A stretch of DNA of 64,000 nt from Skeletonema tropicum (Eukaryota > Bacillariophyta > Thalassiosirophyceae > Thalassiosirales > Thalassiosiraceae). Of the stretch, positions 20,141 through 29,170 are shown one piece after another. Both the position numbers and the translations under genes were made by a program. The stretch covers positions 1,426,001 to 1,490,000 of the forward strand of contig CM074144.1 of NCBI GenBank assembly GCA_037178625.1, read 5' to 3'. The notes beneath the pieces are model-generated. The model had not been told where the DNA came from. It saw only the letters and a list, made by a program, of their open reading frames with translations, and did not search any database. Each line of letters opens with the position of its first letter. Positions within the stretch are counted from its first letter, which is position 1.

Positions 20141-20977
20141 ATGGTGAAATCGGGAGGAATTACTGTGGAGTTGGTGGCAGCCGACACGAAGGAGCCCTTC
20201 AAGGAACACACTGCGCCAGATGGGCAGATCTATGCGGAAGTGGAACCCGATATGGATTACTTTATTTCTGTGAGAAGCGCTGTCGGCGGTCTTATGGTGA
20301 CATTTGCAGTTGACGGGGTAGATCTCGGGTATCATACAAATTTCCCTGGCTCCGGCTATGTAAATGTATCAAGTTACAATGGCACATGGGAAAGAAAAGA
20401 TGGCAAACAATCAATGACAGCGCTCCATTTCAACAAAACACGTCAGGCACAAGGAGTGACACCAGACATGCTCACTGGCAAAGTGGAAGTGAAAGTTTAT
20501 GCATTGGGGGACAAATATTATGAGAATATGTCTGACTACGTCTCTGCATCATTGGACGCTGATTCTACGTTGGGAGGAAAGAAGTGCATCAAAAGTACGA
20601 CCAGCGGATCCCACTCATTTGATCAGACTCCGAAAGGGCAGACTGCCTCCAGTACGGTTGTAAACTACAAGTTTGGAGAGTATCTACGCACCATCACATT
20701 GAATTATTGTTCGGCACTAGGTCTCATCTACCACAAGATTCTTCCACGTCCACCTGATTTAGAATCAGATGATGACTCTGTACCAGTAAAAAAGGAAAGA
20801 TCAATGAAGAGGAAGAGATCTACAGCAACATCAGTCTCTACAGCCAGAAGAGTGTCTCCCAGAAGAGTCTCTCCTGCGGGGAAGACAATGACGATTCAAG
20901 ATAATAATGAAGAACCGGTTGAGATGGTGACAGTTCAGAAAACATATGCCCTTGTCGACTTGACGGGCGATGACTGA
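20141..20977 (+). CDS. SIM-tail family protein, intact copy 3
   Basis: 278 residues from the ATG at 20141. It has the same plan as the copy at 12.8 kb: MVK start, EPFKEHTAPDGQIYAEVEPD, VDGVDLGYHT, MTALHFNKTRQAQGV, LTGKVEVKVYALG, GGKKCIKSTTSGSHSFDQTP, LNYCSALGLIYHKILPRPP. It then has a longer basic linker (KKERSMKRKRST, RRVSPRRVSP) and ends YALVDLTGDD. The basic linker suggests nuclear location; the terminal VDLT followed by GDD fits a SUMO-interacting motif. This copy is the reference used to map the insertions in its downstream neighbour. Confidence 0.75.
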   Translation: MVKSGGITVELVAADTKEPFKEHTAPDGQIYAEVEPDMDYFISVRSAVGGLMVTFAVDGVDLGYHTNFPGSGYVNVSSYNGTWERKDGKQSMTALHFNKTRQAQGVTPDMLTGKVEVKVYALGDKYYENMSDYVSASLDADSTLGGKKCIKSTTSGSHSFDQTPKGQTASSTVVNYKFGEYLRTITLNYCSALGLIYHKILPRPPDLESDDDSVPVKKERSMKRKRSTATSVSTARRVSPRRVSPAGKTMTIQDNNEEPVEMVTVQKTYALVDLTGDD

Positions 20978-21367
20978 TCTTGCCGAGAGATTGATCTGTT
21001 GGTTCTGCCCTAATGATACCATTCACCCTAAAATTCATAAATATATAGTCGCAAAATCTAAATCCTGCTTCAACCACACTACAACAAAAGAAGTTCATTT
21101 TTGGATAACCCTTCTTCTCAAAGTGCGGAAATATACAAGCCATTATACATCCGCTATGATAGTTTAACTGATATACGGACAGCCTTGGTAAGGATCAGGG
21201 ATCTTTCATCTTGGATGTCTCCTCGCTCGCATGTAGGTATGTACTTATTTAGGCCGACACGATCACACACTAGATTTATTAGGATATTTGCGGGAAGGTT
21301 GGCGGAATTTCACAGCTGCCTTTTTGATTTTGTCATTTTTCGTTTTTTTACGTGTTCATAGTTGAAC
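20978..21367. other. Intergenic between family members
   Basis: 3' flank of copy 3 and 5' flank of copy 4. No other feature seen. Confidence 0.4.
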
Positions 21368-21782
21368 ATGGTGAAAGTTGGTGATTTCACTGTAGAGTTG
21401 GTGGCAGCCGACTCGAAGGTTCCATTTGCAGAACACACGGCTCCAAATGGACAGATCTATGCGGAAGTGGAGCCAGATTTGGACTACTATATCTCATTGA
21501 AGACCGATGTCGGCGATGTAATAATGAAACTGTCAGTTGACGGGGTTGGACTCGGGTATCAACGTTCATTCCCTGGCCTCAACTCAATAAATTTGTCGAG
21601 TTACAATGGCGCATGGGAAAGAAAAAATGGCAAAGAAACGATGACAGCGCTCCATTTCAACAAAACACGTCAGGCACAAGGAGTGACACCGGACATGCTC
21701 ACTGGCAAAGTGGAAGTGAAAGTTTATGCATTTGGAAAGATATATTACGAGAAGCTCCGTGACTTCGTCTGTACATCATTGG

Positions 21783-22176
21783 GGCTAAGTGTATGGTCAG
21801 CCTAGCCACTTTTTGCCGATTTGTTAGTTCTCAGCCGCCACAGGGGCTAACCTACCCTTTTATAGGCTTAAAATGCTCCTCTCATTGAGCAGACTTTGAA
21901 TCCGTGGCGTCCCTTCAAAAATAAAAAAATATTTTGTTAGCCCCACTTCTAGAGCAGGTTTTAAGGATAACCCCAAATGTAGCCCCTTCTCCCAATTTAC
22001 CCTGGTCTTCAGCGACCAAGAACGCATTCACTTCACAATGATTCCGAAACAGCTCAGGGACGATGCGGATTTGAACTCCTCTCACTCTCAGCTTTCCATA
22101 GCTATGTTGAACATTTTCTGAGCTCAAATACCCGCTGAGAACTAACATGCTGGCTAGGGTGACCATACACTTAGCC
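21783..22176. mobile_element. MITE, 394 bp, 4-bp TSD (family with variable TIR)
   Basis: Ends: GGCTAAGTGTATGGTCA followed by GCCTAGCC at the left; the complement of the right end is identical except C for G at position 18 (24 of 25). Flanked by TTGG at 21779-21782 and 22177-22180; the intact neighbour has one TTGG at this site (20550 region). No coding capacity. It shares internal blocks (TTCTCAGC, GGCTTAAAATGCT, TTGTTAGCCCCACTTCTAG, and a GAGTTCAAATCCG-type motif) with the element at 22259-22651, which lies in the opposite orientation. Confidence 0.85.
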
Positions 22177-22258
22177 TTGGACGCTGGTTCTACGTTAGGT
22201 GGAAAGAAGTGCATCAAAAGTACGACCAGCGGATCCCACTCGTTTGATGACACTCCCA

Positions 22259-22651
22259 GGCGATCTGTAGTGTTAGCCTATCCAGCAGGTTGCTTCTCAG
22301 CGAATATTGGTGCTATGATAAAGGTGAGCACAGTTCTGAAATCCTCTCAGTGAGCTGAGTTCAAACCCGGGGTGTATCTGAGGTAGTTTCGAATCATGGT
22401 GCGATGAATTTGTGATATGGATCCAAAGACCCAAGGAAACTGGATAAGGGGACCTTTTGGGGGGATAACCCTTAAGGCAAGCTAGAAGTGGGGCTAACAA
22501 ATTATTTTTTTAAAGAATTAGATACAACACGGATTTGAACTCAGCTCACCGAGAGCAGCATTTTAAGCACCTTTACAGGGTAGTTTACCCCCGTGGTGGC
22601 TGAGAAGCAATAATTGGCAATATATTGGATAGGGTAACACTACAGATCGCC
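22259..22651. mobile_element. MITE, 393 bp, 4-bp TSD, second copy in inverted orientation
   Basis: Ends: GGCGATCTGTAGTGTTA followed by GCCTATCC at the left; the complement of the right end is the same except C for G at one position (24 of 25). Flanked by CCCA at 22255-22258 and 22652-22655; the intact copy shows the uninterrupted sequence. Its reverse complement aligns with the element at 21783-22176 over the interior, but the outer 17 bp of the two elements agree at only about 11 positions. The two arms are also imperfect inverted repeats of about 130 bp, each with CTCTC.GTGAGCTGAGTTC. Confidence 0.85.
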
Positions 22652-22721
22652 CCCAAAGGGCAGACTGCCACCACTTTGAAAAAAAAATTCGGATTAGGAG
22701 AGCATCTATGCACCATCACAT

Positions 22722-22825
22722 ATCATATCACTTAGGAAATTAGGTAAATGTTGCATTATCGCTACCTAGACATCATTGAACCAACAATTGGAGTCTTCAT
22801 ACGCCGAGGGCAGAACCAAACAGCG
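22722..22825. mobile_element. 104-bp insertion of unknown type, CAT flanks
   Basis: Relative to the intact family copy, 104 bp are inserted between CACCATCACAT and CATTGAATTA, with CAT at both edges (22719-22721 and 22826-22828). No terminal inverted repeat or coding capacity seen. Confidence 0.6.
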
Positions 22826-23299
22826 CATTGAATTACTGCTCGGCACTAGGTCTCATCTACCACAAGATTCTTCCACGCCCACCTGATTCAGATTCAGATG
22901 ATGACTCTGTACCAGTAAAAAAGGAGAGACCGATGAAGAGGAAGAGATCCACTGAACAGTCTGTATCCAGAAGAGTGTCTCCTGAGGGGAAGACAACAAC
23001 GGTTCAAGATAATAATGGACACCAGGTGAAGACGGTGACAGTTCAGAAAACATATGACCTTGTAGACTTGACTGGCGATGACTGATCTTGCAGAGATTGA
23101 TCTGGTGGTCTTTGTACAGTTGCGAGCATCCAGTGCGAAAATACACAAGCTATTACACATCCGATTGAAATTTATAATTGATAAAAATTGCTTTGTTGCT
23201 TTAAGCGTAAGAAGACCATGCCTATGCCTGTTATCTATCTTCTTTGTCATCTTCTGCCCGCTTCAACGACCCTACATAGGATCAAGACACGGGAAAAGT

Positions 23300-23479
23300 A
23301 TGGGAATTATTCGTACGGCGGGGGATATTGTTACGGAATCATCGGATGGGAGGGCGTGTAATGGACTTTATCGAGGGTTTGGATTGAAGTTATTAAGGAG
23401 TATTCCTGCTTCGGTGATTGGGTTTTTGGTGTATGAGACTGCTGCGCCATGGCGTTGTCGAGAGAGTAATTTTCGGTGA
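23300..23479 (+). pseudogene. Mitochondrial carrier C-terminal fragment (array copy 1)
   Basis: Encodes about 45 residues matching the last helix region of mitochondrial solute carriers: GLYRGFGLKLLRSIPASVIGFLVYET. The upstream five helices are not in the window, and this copy also has an altered tail (APWRCRESN instead of MALSRE). Its left edge coincides with the left breakpoint of the tandem array, so it is a truncated gene caught at the duplication boundary. Confidence 0.7.
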
Positions 23480-23574
23480 ATGTTTAAAAGGTGGAGGTGT
23501 GTTACGTGAGGAATGTTTCTTGTATACTTAAACTTAAAGCCAGTGGGTCTAGGGATTGCATTAAGAATCTAGAG

Positions 23575-23816
23575 ATGTGATGTACCATCGACGCGTATAC
23601 ATATTCGAAAGATGATCAACTAACTAACAGAGGGACTTAATATTTATAGTGCTATTCACAAGAATGATCTGCTGCATGATGCAAGAGAATTAAATTCTTT
23701 CTCTCCGAAGCAATATTCTACATGGTCCCTGATATCACAGATAATATATATTCAATGTAAGGGTGCAAATCTAGCTCTAATGAAACAACAATGTACGGAG
23801 GATGCGATTGATTACA
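23575..23816. repeat. About 245-bp 3'-flank module, copy 1 (after silaffin-like gene)
   Basis: Starts ATGTGAT..ACCATCGACGCGTAT and ends near GGAGGATGCGAT. Nearly the same sequence occurs five times, always just downstream of either the silaffin-like or the trypsin-like gene. Confidence 0.85.
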
Positions 23817-23823
23817 CCATCTT

Positions 23824-24476
23824 CTAATAGGAGTAGGAGTAAGATCCGCTCTTGGACCCCTTCGTAGAAGCCTTTGATCCCTTGGAAGAAGAGCCCTTGG
23901 ATCCTTTGGAAGAAGAACTCTTGGATCCCTTGGCGGATTTACCAGAGACAGAGTGGTTGTAGGAATATCCATAGCTACCGTCGTCTCCTTTGGAGCTCTT
24001 GGAGGAACTGCTCTTGCCTGATTTGCCGGAGCCCTTGCTTGATTTGCCGGAGCTCTTGCCTCCTTTGCCTCCTTTTCCTGATTTGCTAGAACTGGAGCTG
24101 GAATCATAGGTAACGTAAGAATATGAATAGCTCTGTAGAGTGTAGAGTGTAGAGAGAGATCAAAGAGGCATTGCATCATATGGTGAGCACGACGACATTC
24201 AAAAATCATAGCACCACATTCTCTCAGTTGACATTGGCAGAAAACTACCAGCAGTGGGTCTCGGCTCTCAGACAAGATGTGAAGAAGTATACAACTTACT
24301 CCATTAGTAGGACGCCCGGGTGTCGCTGTTGGGGTTCCCGTGACATCCGTTCCAAGCTGACGTTCATATTCGGCAAGCTCACGCTCAACGGCGGCGGTAG
24401 GTGAGGAAACTGGCTCGTTGATAGCGGCGGAGGACGCAACAATGGCGGCGGAGATAAATAGAGTGAAGGACTTCAT
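23824..24476 (-). CDS. Silaffin-like secreted Ser/Lys/Gly/Tyr-rich protein, two exons (array copy 1)
   Basis: Exon 1 24476-24300, 167 bp intron (24133-24299; donor GTAAGT, acceptor CTACAG), exon 2 24132-23824, phase 0, 161 residues. An unspliced reading continues through the intron into the wrong frame of exon 2 and hides the real protein. Exon 1 encodes a signal peptide (SFTLFISAAIVASSAA) and an acidic pro-region with RXL-type sites (ERELAEYERQLG). Exon 2 begins SYSYSY, then a Ser/Lys/Gly domain with K-x-x-K spacing (KSGKGGKGGKSSGKSSK), a central DDGSYGYSYNH, more KGSK/SSSK units, and ends KSGSYSYSY. Silaffins are silica-forming diatom proteins with a signal peptide, Lys spaced by two residues, phosphorylatable Ser and RXL processing; all are seen here. 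The silaffin role is inferred from composition and motifs. Confidence 0.8.
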
Positions 24477-25032
24477 GGCTGATTGATTGGTGTTGAAGTA
24501 GATATTGATAGTAGAATCAAGAGAAAGGTTCAGCTTATCTAAGTGTTGTATCTGTTGAAGCGATAAATTTATGAGCTGACATCATGTTGATTGCTCTTGA
24601 AAAATGAAGAGCTCTGTGCAAGATCCGGGTCTCAAAGGTTCGCTTTCGAGTAAACTACACCGTGCCATTTTTAAATGGCTTGAAATAGGTCATACGGTGG
24701 AATTAGTATTTTACCACGATTTAAATTTGGATCGACAGTCGTCTGAGTACCGAGTACATTGAGAGAGAAAATACAGTCATAGATATTGTACTCATACCAC
24801 CACTTGAACTTTATGGCAAGTGGTATGTTCCGAAAATCATTCCGAGAAATATATCTGATATCTCATCAATAAATAATGCCAATTGTGATCTTTGTACGAG
24901 TTATATAGCAAGATGTAGTCGTAATCGAAGGATAGAGAAGATGATTGCTCTGTGGAACGAAGACGAAGTGAATGTATGATACAAACAAACATGAGGAAGC
25001 TGCGAGTATGAACTGTTGCAGACGGTGCAGAA
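24477..25032. other. Promoter-side region of silaffin-like gene
   Basis: Non-coding upstream region of the minus-strand silaffin-like gene, repeated almost identically at about 28306-28863. Contains a short inverted repeat near 24664-24680 (GCCATTTTTAAATGGC). Upstream control of the gene probably lies here. Confidence 0.5.
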
Positions 25033-25281
25033 ATGTGATATACCATCGACGCGTATGTATTCAAAAGATGATCAACTAACTGACAGAGGGACTTAATATT
25101 TATAGTGCTATTCACTATTCACAACAAACATCAGCTGCATGATGCAGGAGAATTAAACTCTTTCTCTCCGAAGCAATATTCTACATGGTCCCTGATATCA
25201 CAGATAATATATATTCAATGTGAGGGTGCAACTCTAGCTCTAATGAAACAACAATGTATGGAGGATGCGATCTATCATTAC
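25033..25281. repeat. 3'-flank module, copy 2 (after trypsin-like gene)
   Basis: Diverged copy of the module at 23575-23816, here downstream of the protease gene; differs by a few substitutions and a small indel (CACTATTCACAACAAACATC). Confidence 0.8.
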
Positions 25282-25339
25282 AATCTATCTTTTATAATTT
25301 CATCTAGCCAAGTCACTGCTGTATGCAAGCGGTCAATCT

Positions 25340-26746
25340 CTATTCCGCATCGATTATGATCTCATCAATGAAGAGGCCAGCATTGACCTCGTCCGCCGCA
25401 TCAATTCGAAGACGTACTTGCAGCTCATCAATGGCCACGGCATCAAAATGATACACTACGGTAGCCCATTCATCATTTTGGAGCTCTAATGACGCCCTCC
25501 AGCACTTTTGACCAATCTGATCATTATTTCCCCTAAATTCTATGCAGAAATCATCGCCCTGCTCCATCTGTGTGGCTCGTACAGTGGCTGTAATCTTGAA
25601 AAAGTGGTGTGCTCCATCATCAGAGGCAAATTTGTTGGATTGAAAGGTTGATTTCCCTCCTGCTCCACCTCCAATGAGTACTACACCTTGCTTTGATTCT
25701 GCTTCAGAGTAGTGTCTAGCATCATTTCCGACGTGATCAAAGGCGGCTCCATATCCAGAAGTGAAGCCCTCTCTCAACACATTCGTCCATGTACCTGTGC
25801 TTACATCGCTGTCGAGAACAGGCACATCATCACAGTTCAAGCCGTGATCGCTCTTGGAGTATCGACAAACCGTTTTTCGGATCCATTCATATTGACTTGA
25901 CACCCTTGCATATACACCAGGATATTCAGCCATCGCACAGCCAAATCCCCATGAGACCACTCCGACCTGAATGTCATCGGCTCCATTAGGATCTGCGCCC
26001 CGAATCACGAGAGGTCCGCCTGAATCTCCTTGACATGAGTCTTCGCCACCCCCTTCTTCTCTGGCACACAACATGTTGTCGGTAACACCTCCTGATTCTT
26101 CGTAGGATCCATACGGTCCATCGCTTGCCTTGCATTCTTCATTGGTTATAGCATTGACTTCTACTTCCTGCAAATGTTCGGGCATTTCCTGCTCTTCCTC
26201 AGAAATATCAGTATCTCCCCATCCAACTACAGTCACTGGTGCACCAACTTCAGGAACACTCGCGTCAGAGTTGACTTGAACCATCTTGACATCCACAGTC
26301 ACACTATCCTTCAAGAACAATAACATAAAGTCATTATTGGTAGTAGCATCATCATAATCCGGATGAGGAATCTCCGTTTCAACATCAATCGTTTCTCCAT
26401 CCTCATCAGTCAACCCATGCCGTCCGACAGTTACTTGATACTGGGCACCTTGACAATGTGCCGCAGATAGTACAACATCACGAGCAATCATTGACCCGCC
26501 GCAGAAGTGTCCCCAATCATCATTAAGGGAGACGGCGTAGGAGTAGCGATCTTCGGTTGCTTCATCTCCACCGATGATTTTGTGTTGGCGAAGATCACGT
26601 TGATGTTGGCGTTGTTTCGGGTGTTGGATGATGTTGTTTTGAATGCGATCGAGCTTATTGTAGGTGGTACTGGCGCCGCGGATGGAGGCGGAGGTGGGTG
26701 CAGCAGCAGCGAGGAGAGATAGGAGAGCGATTGCTTTGCAAGACAT
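25340..26746 (-). CDS. Secreted trypsin-like serine protease with C-terminal beta domain (array copy 1)
   Basis: 468 residues from the ATG at 26746, chosen because it starts a clear signal peptide (CKAIALLSLLAAAAPTSA); upstream in-frame codons are not protein-like. A propeptide leads to the activation site HKIIGG (Ile57). Catalytic triad: His97 in SAAHC, Asp139 in NNDFMLL, Ser242 in GDSGGP. Asp236, six residues before the Ser, is the S1-pocket residue giving trypsin-type Lys/Arg specificity. After the protease domain, residues from about 310 form a MAM-like or galactose-binding-like beta-sandwich (FKITATVRATQ, FCIEFRGNND, GLFIDEIIID). Secreted or endomembrane. It sits beside the silaffin-like gene in the same orientation. 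Whether it acts on that lysine-rich product is a guess with no direct support. Confidence 0.9.
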   Translation of the reverse strand: MSCKAIALLSLLAAAAPTSASIRGASTTYNKLDRIQNNIIQHPKQRQHQRDLRQHKIIGGDEATEDRYSYAVSLNDDWGHFCGGSMIARDVVLSAAHCQGAQYQVTVGRHGLTDEDGETIDVETEIPHPDYDDATTNNDFMLLFLKDSVTVDVKMVQVNSDASVPEVGAPVTVVGWGDTDISEEEQEMPEHLQEVEVNAITNEECKASDGPYGSYEESGGVTDNMLCAREEGGGEDSCQGDSGGPLVIRGADPNGADDIQVGVVSWGFGCAMAEYPGVYARVSSQYEWIRKTVCRYSKSDHGLNCDDVPVLDSDVSTGTWTNVLREGFTSGYGAAFDHVGNDARHYSEAESKQGVVLIGGGAGGKSTFQSNKFASDDGAHHFFKITATVRATQMEQGDDFCIEFRGNNDQIGQKCWRASLELQNDEWATVVYHFDAVAIDELQVRLRIDAADEVNAGLFIDEIIIDAE

Positions 26747-26838
26747 TGTGAAAGAAGCACAAGTTGTTGTGAAATGGTAGTGATAGCAATTGTAATGATA
26801 TTGTTGCATTCGATTGCCAATGTAATTTATGAGCTGCC

Positions 26839-26881
26839 GATGGGATCGATCGGTTTACTTCTTTGTCCGACCGATCCCATC
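26839..26881. promoter_or_regulatory. Hairpin upstream of trypsin-like gene
   Basis: Arms GATGGGATCGATCGG and CCGACCGATCCCATC (14 of 15 paired, 13-base loop), about 95 bp upstream of the start codon. The same structure is at 30673-30715 before the second copy. Could be a promoter or leader element, or a short palindromic insertion. Confidence 0.5.
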
Positions 26882-27124
26882 AATAGCTCTCTAGAGCGGG
26901 TAGATCTTGCTTGGTTGCTCTTGCTTGCAAGCAACTTTTTACTGTTGGGAGTGAAAAGTGTGATCAGTAACGGAGTCGAGTCAATGTAAATACTGATTCC
27001 TACGTCGGGTAAACGCATCGAGAAGTCGTAGAGAAAGCGCTTCTCATCTTCTGAAGATTCGGGCCTGGTGTCTGGAGTGTGCCAGTATGTAACTATCTCG
27101 GATCTCTCGGAATCCACGCATATC

Positions 27125-27292
27125 TCGGGAATTATTCGTACGGCGAGGGATATTGTGAAGGAATCATCGGATGGGAGGGCGTGTTATGGACTTTATCGAG
27201 GGTTTGGATTGAAGTTATTAAGGAGTATTCCTGCTTCGGTGATTGTGTTTTTGGTGTATGAGACTGCTACCATGGCGTTGTCGAGAGAGTAA
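27125..27292 (+). pseudogene. Mitochondrial carrier C-terminal fragment (array copy 2)
   Basis: Encodes ISGIIRTARDIV..SSDG and GLYRGFGLKLLRSIPASVI, the last transmembrane segment of a mitochondrial carrier, ending MALSRE. Only the C-terminal sixth of a carrier is present. Sits at the junction between array units 1 and 2. Confidence 0.7.
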
Positions 27293-27403
27293 TTTTCGGT
27301 GGATGTTTCAAAGGTGGAGGTGTGTTACGTGAGGAATGTTTCTTGTATACTTAAACTTGAAGCCAGTGGGTCTAGGGATTGCATTAAGAATCTAGAGATG
27401 TGA

Positions 27404-27645
27404 TGTACCATCGACGCGTATACATATTCGAAAGATGATCAACTAACTAACAGAAGGACTTAATATTTATAGTTCTATTTCGATTCACAAGAATGATCTG
27501 CTGCATGATGCAAGAGAATTAAACTCTTTCTCTCCGAAGCAATATTCTACATGGTCCCTGATATCACAGATAATATATATTCAATGTAAGGGTGCAAATC
27601 TAGCTCTAATGAAACAACAATGTACGGAGGATGCGATTGATTACA
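27404..27645. repeat. 3'-flank module, copy 3
   Basis: Unit 2 equivalent of the copy at 23575-23816. Confidence 0.85.
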
Positions 27646-27652
27646 CCATCTT

Positions 27653-28305
27653 CTAATAGGAGTAGGAGTAAGATCCGCTCTTGGACCCCTTCGTAGAAGC
27701 CTTTGATCCCTTGGAAGAAGAGCCCTTGGATCCTTTGGAAGAAGAACTCTTGGATCCCTTGCCGGATTTACCAGAGACAGAGTGGTTGTAGGAATATCCA
27801 TAGCTACCGTCGTCTCCTTTGGAGCTCTTGGAGGAACTGCTCTTGCCTGATTTGCCTGAGCCCTTGCTTGATTTGCCGGAGCTCTTGCCTCCTTTGCCTC
27901 CTTTTCCTGATTTGCTAGAACTGGAGCTGGAATCATAGGTAACGTAAGAATATGAATAGCTCTGTAGAGTGTAGAGTGTAGAGAGAGATCAAAGAGGCAT
28001 TGCATCATATGGTGAGCACGACGACATTCAAAAATCATAGCACCACATTCTCTCAGTTGACATTGGCAGAAAACTACCAGCAGTGGGGCTCGGCTCTCAG
28101 ACAAGATGTGAAGAAGTATACAACTTACTCCAGAAGTAGGACGCCCGGGTGTCGCTGTTGGGGTTCCCGTGACATCCGTTCCAAGCTGACGTTCATATTC
28201 GGCAAGCTCACGCTCAACGGCGGCGGTAGGTGAGGAAACTGGCTCGTTGATAGCGGCGGAGGACGCAACTATGGCGGCGGAGATAAATAGAGTGAAGGAC
28301 TTCAT
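27653..28305 (-). CDS. Silaffin-like secreted protein, two exons (array copy 2)
   Basis: Exon 1 28305-28129, intron 27962-28128, exon 2 27961-27653. Identical in plan to the first copy, with the signal peptide, the RXL sites, the SYSYSY start of exon 2, the Ser/Lys/Gly core and the SGSYSYSY end. Differences are a handful of substitutions, such as the last codons of exon 1 and one Ala codon in the KSAKGSK block. Splice sites are conserved. Both copies appear functional, so gene dosage may matter. Confidence 0.8.
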
Positions 28306-28863
28306 GGCTGATTGATTGGTGTTGAAGTAGATATTGATAGTAGAATCAAGAGAAAGGTTCAGCTTATCTAAGTGTTGTATCTGTTGAAGCGATAAATTTA
28401 TGAGCTGACATCATGTTGATTGCTCTTGAAAAATGAAGAGCTCTGTGCAAGATCCGGGTCTCAAAGGTTCGCTTTCGAGTAAACTACACCGTGCCATTTT
28501 TAAATGGCTTGAAATAGGTCATACGGTGGAATTAGTATTTTACCACGATTTAAATTTGGATCGACAGTCGTCTGAGTACCGAGTACATTGAGAGAGAAAA
28601 TACAGTCATAGATATTGTACTCATACCACCACTTGAACTTTATGGCAAGTGGTATGTTCCGAAAATCATTCCGAGAAATATATCTGATATCTCATCAATA
28701 AATAATGCCAATTGTGATCTTTGTACGAGTTATATAGCAAGATGTAGTCGTAATCGAAGGATAGAGAAGATGATTGCTCTGTGGAACGAAGACGAAGTGA
28801 ATGTATGATACAAACAAACATGAGGAAGCTGCGAGTATGAACTGTTGCAGACGGTGCAGAAAT

Positions 28864-29112
28864 GTGATATACCATCGACGCGTATACATATTCAAAAGAT
28901 GATCAACTAACTAACAGAGGGACTTAATATTTATAGTGCTATTCACTATTCACAACAAACATCAGCTGCATGATGCAGGAGAATTAAACTCTTTCTCTCC
29001 GAAGCAATATTCTACATGGTCCCTGATATCACAGATAATATATATTCAATGTGAGGGTGCAACTCTAGCTCTAATGAAACAACAATGTATGGAGGATGCG
29101 ATCTATCATTAC
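28864..29112. repeat. 3'-flank module, copy 4
   Basis: Unit 2 equivalent of the copy at 25033-25281. Confidence 0.8.
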
Positions 29113-29170
29113 AATCTATCTTTTATAATTTCATCTAGCCAAGTCACTGCTGTATGCAAGCGGTCAATCT

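Larger units (their letters stand above)
21368..23085 (+). pseudogene. SIM-tail family copy 4, split by three insertions
   Basis: Starts at the ATG at 21368 and matches the neighbouring intact copy up to the codons for FVCTSL. There a 394 bp element (21783-22176) enters. The gene resumes with the block LDAGSTLGGKKCIKSTTSGSHSFDDTP, is interrupted by a second element (22259-22651), continues through KGQTA-type sequence, is interrupted again by 104 bp (22722-22825), and then runs on through LNYCSALGLIYHKILPRPP, the basic KKERPMKRKRST linker and the intact YDLVDLTGDD end at 23085. Apart from the insertions the pieces keep high identity to the intact copy. As it stands the gene gives at most a 145-residue N-terminal protein. 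Confidence 0.85.

Noticed and set aside
23874..24089. A plus-strand 71-codon frame rich in Trp, Ile and Ser-Cys repeats
   Set aside because: Antisense shadow of the repetitive silaffin-like exon.
23718..24476. A 252-codon single-frame protein rich in Ala/Pro/Arg on the minus strand (and its copies at 27547 and 31381)
   Set aside because: It reads through a clear intron into the wrong frame of exon 2; the spliced silaffin-like reading explains the sequence better.
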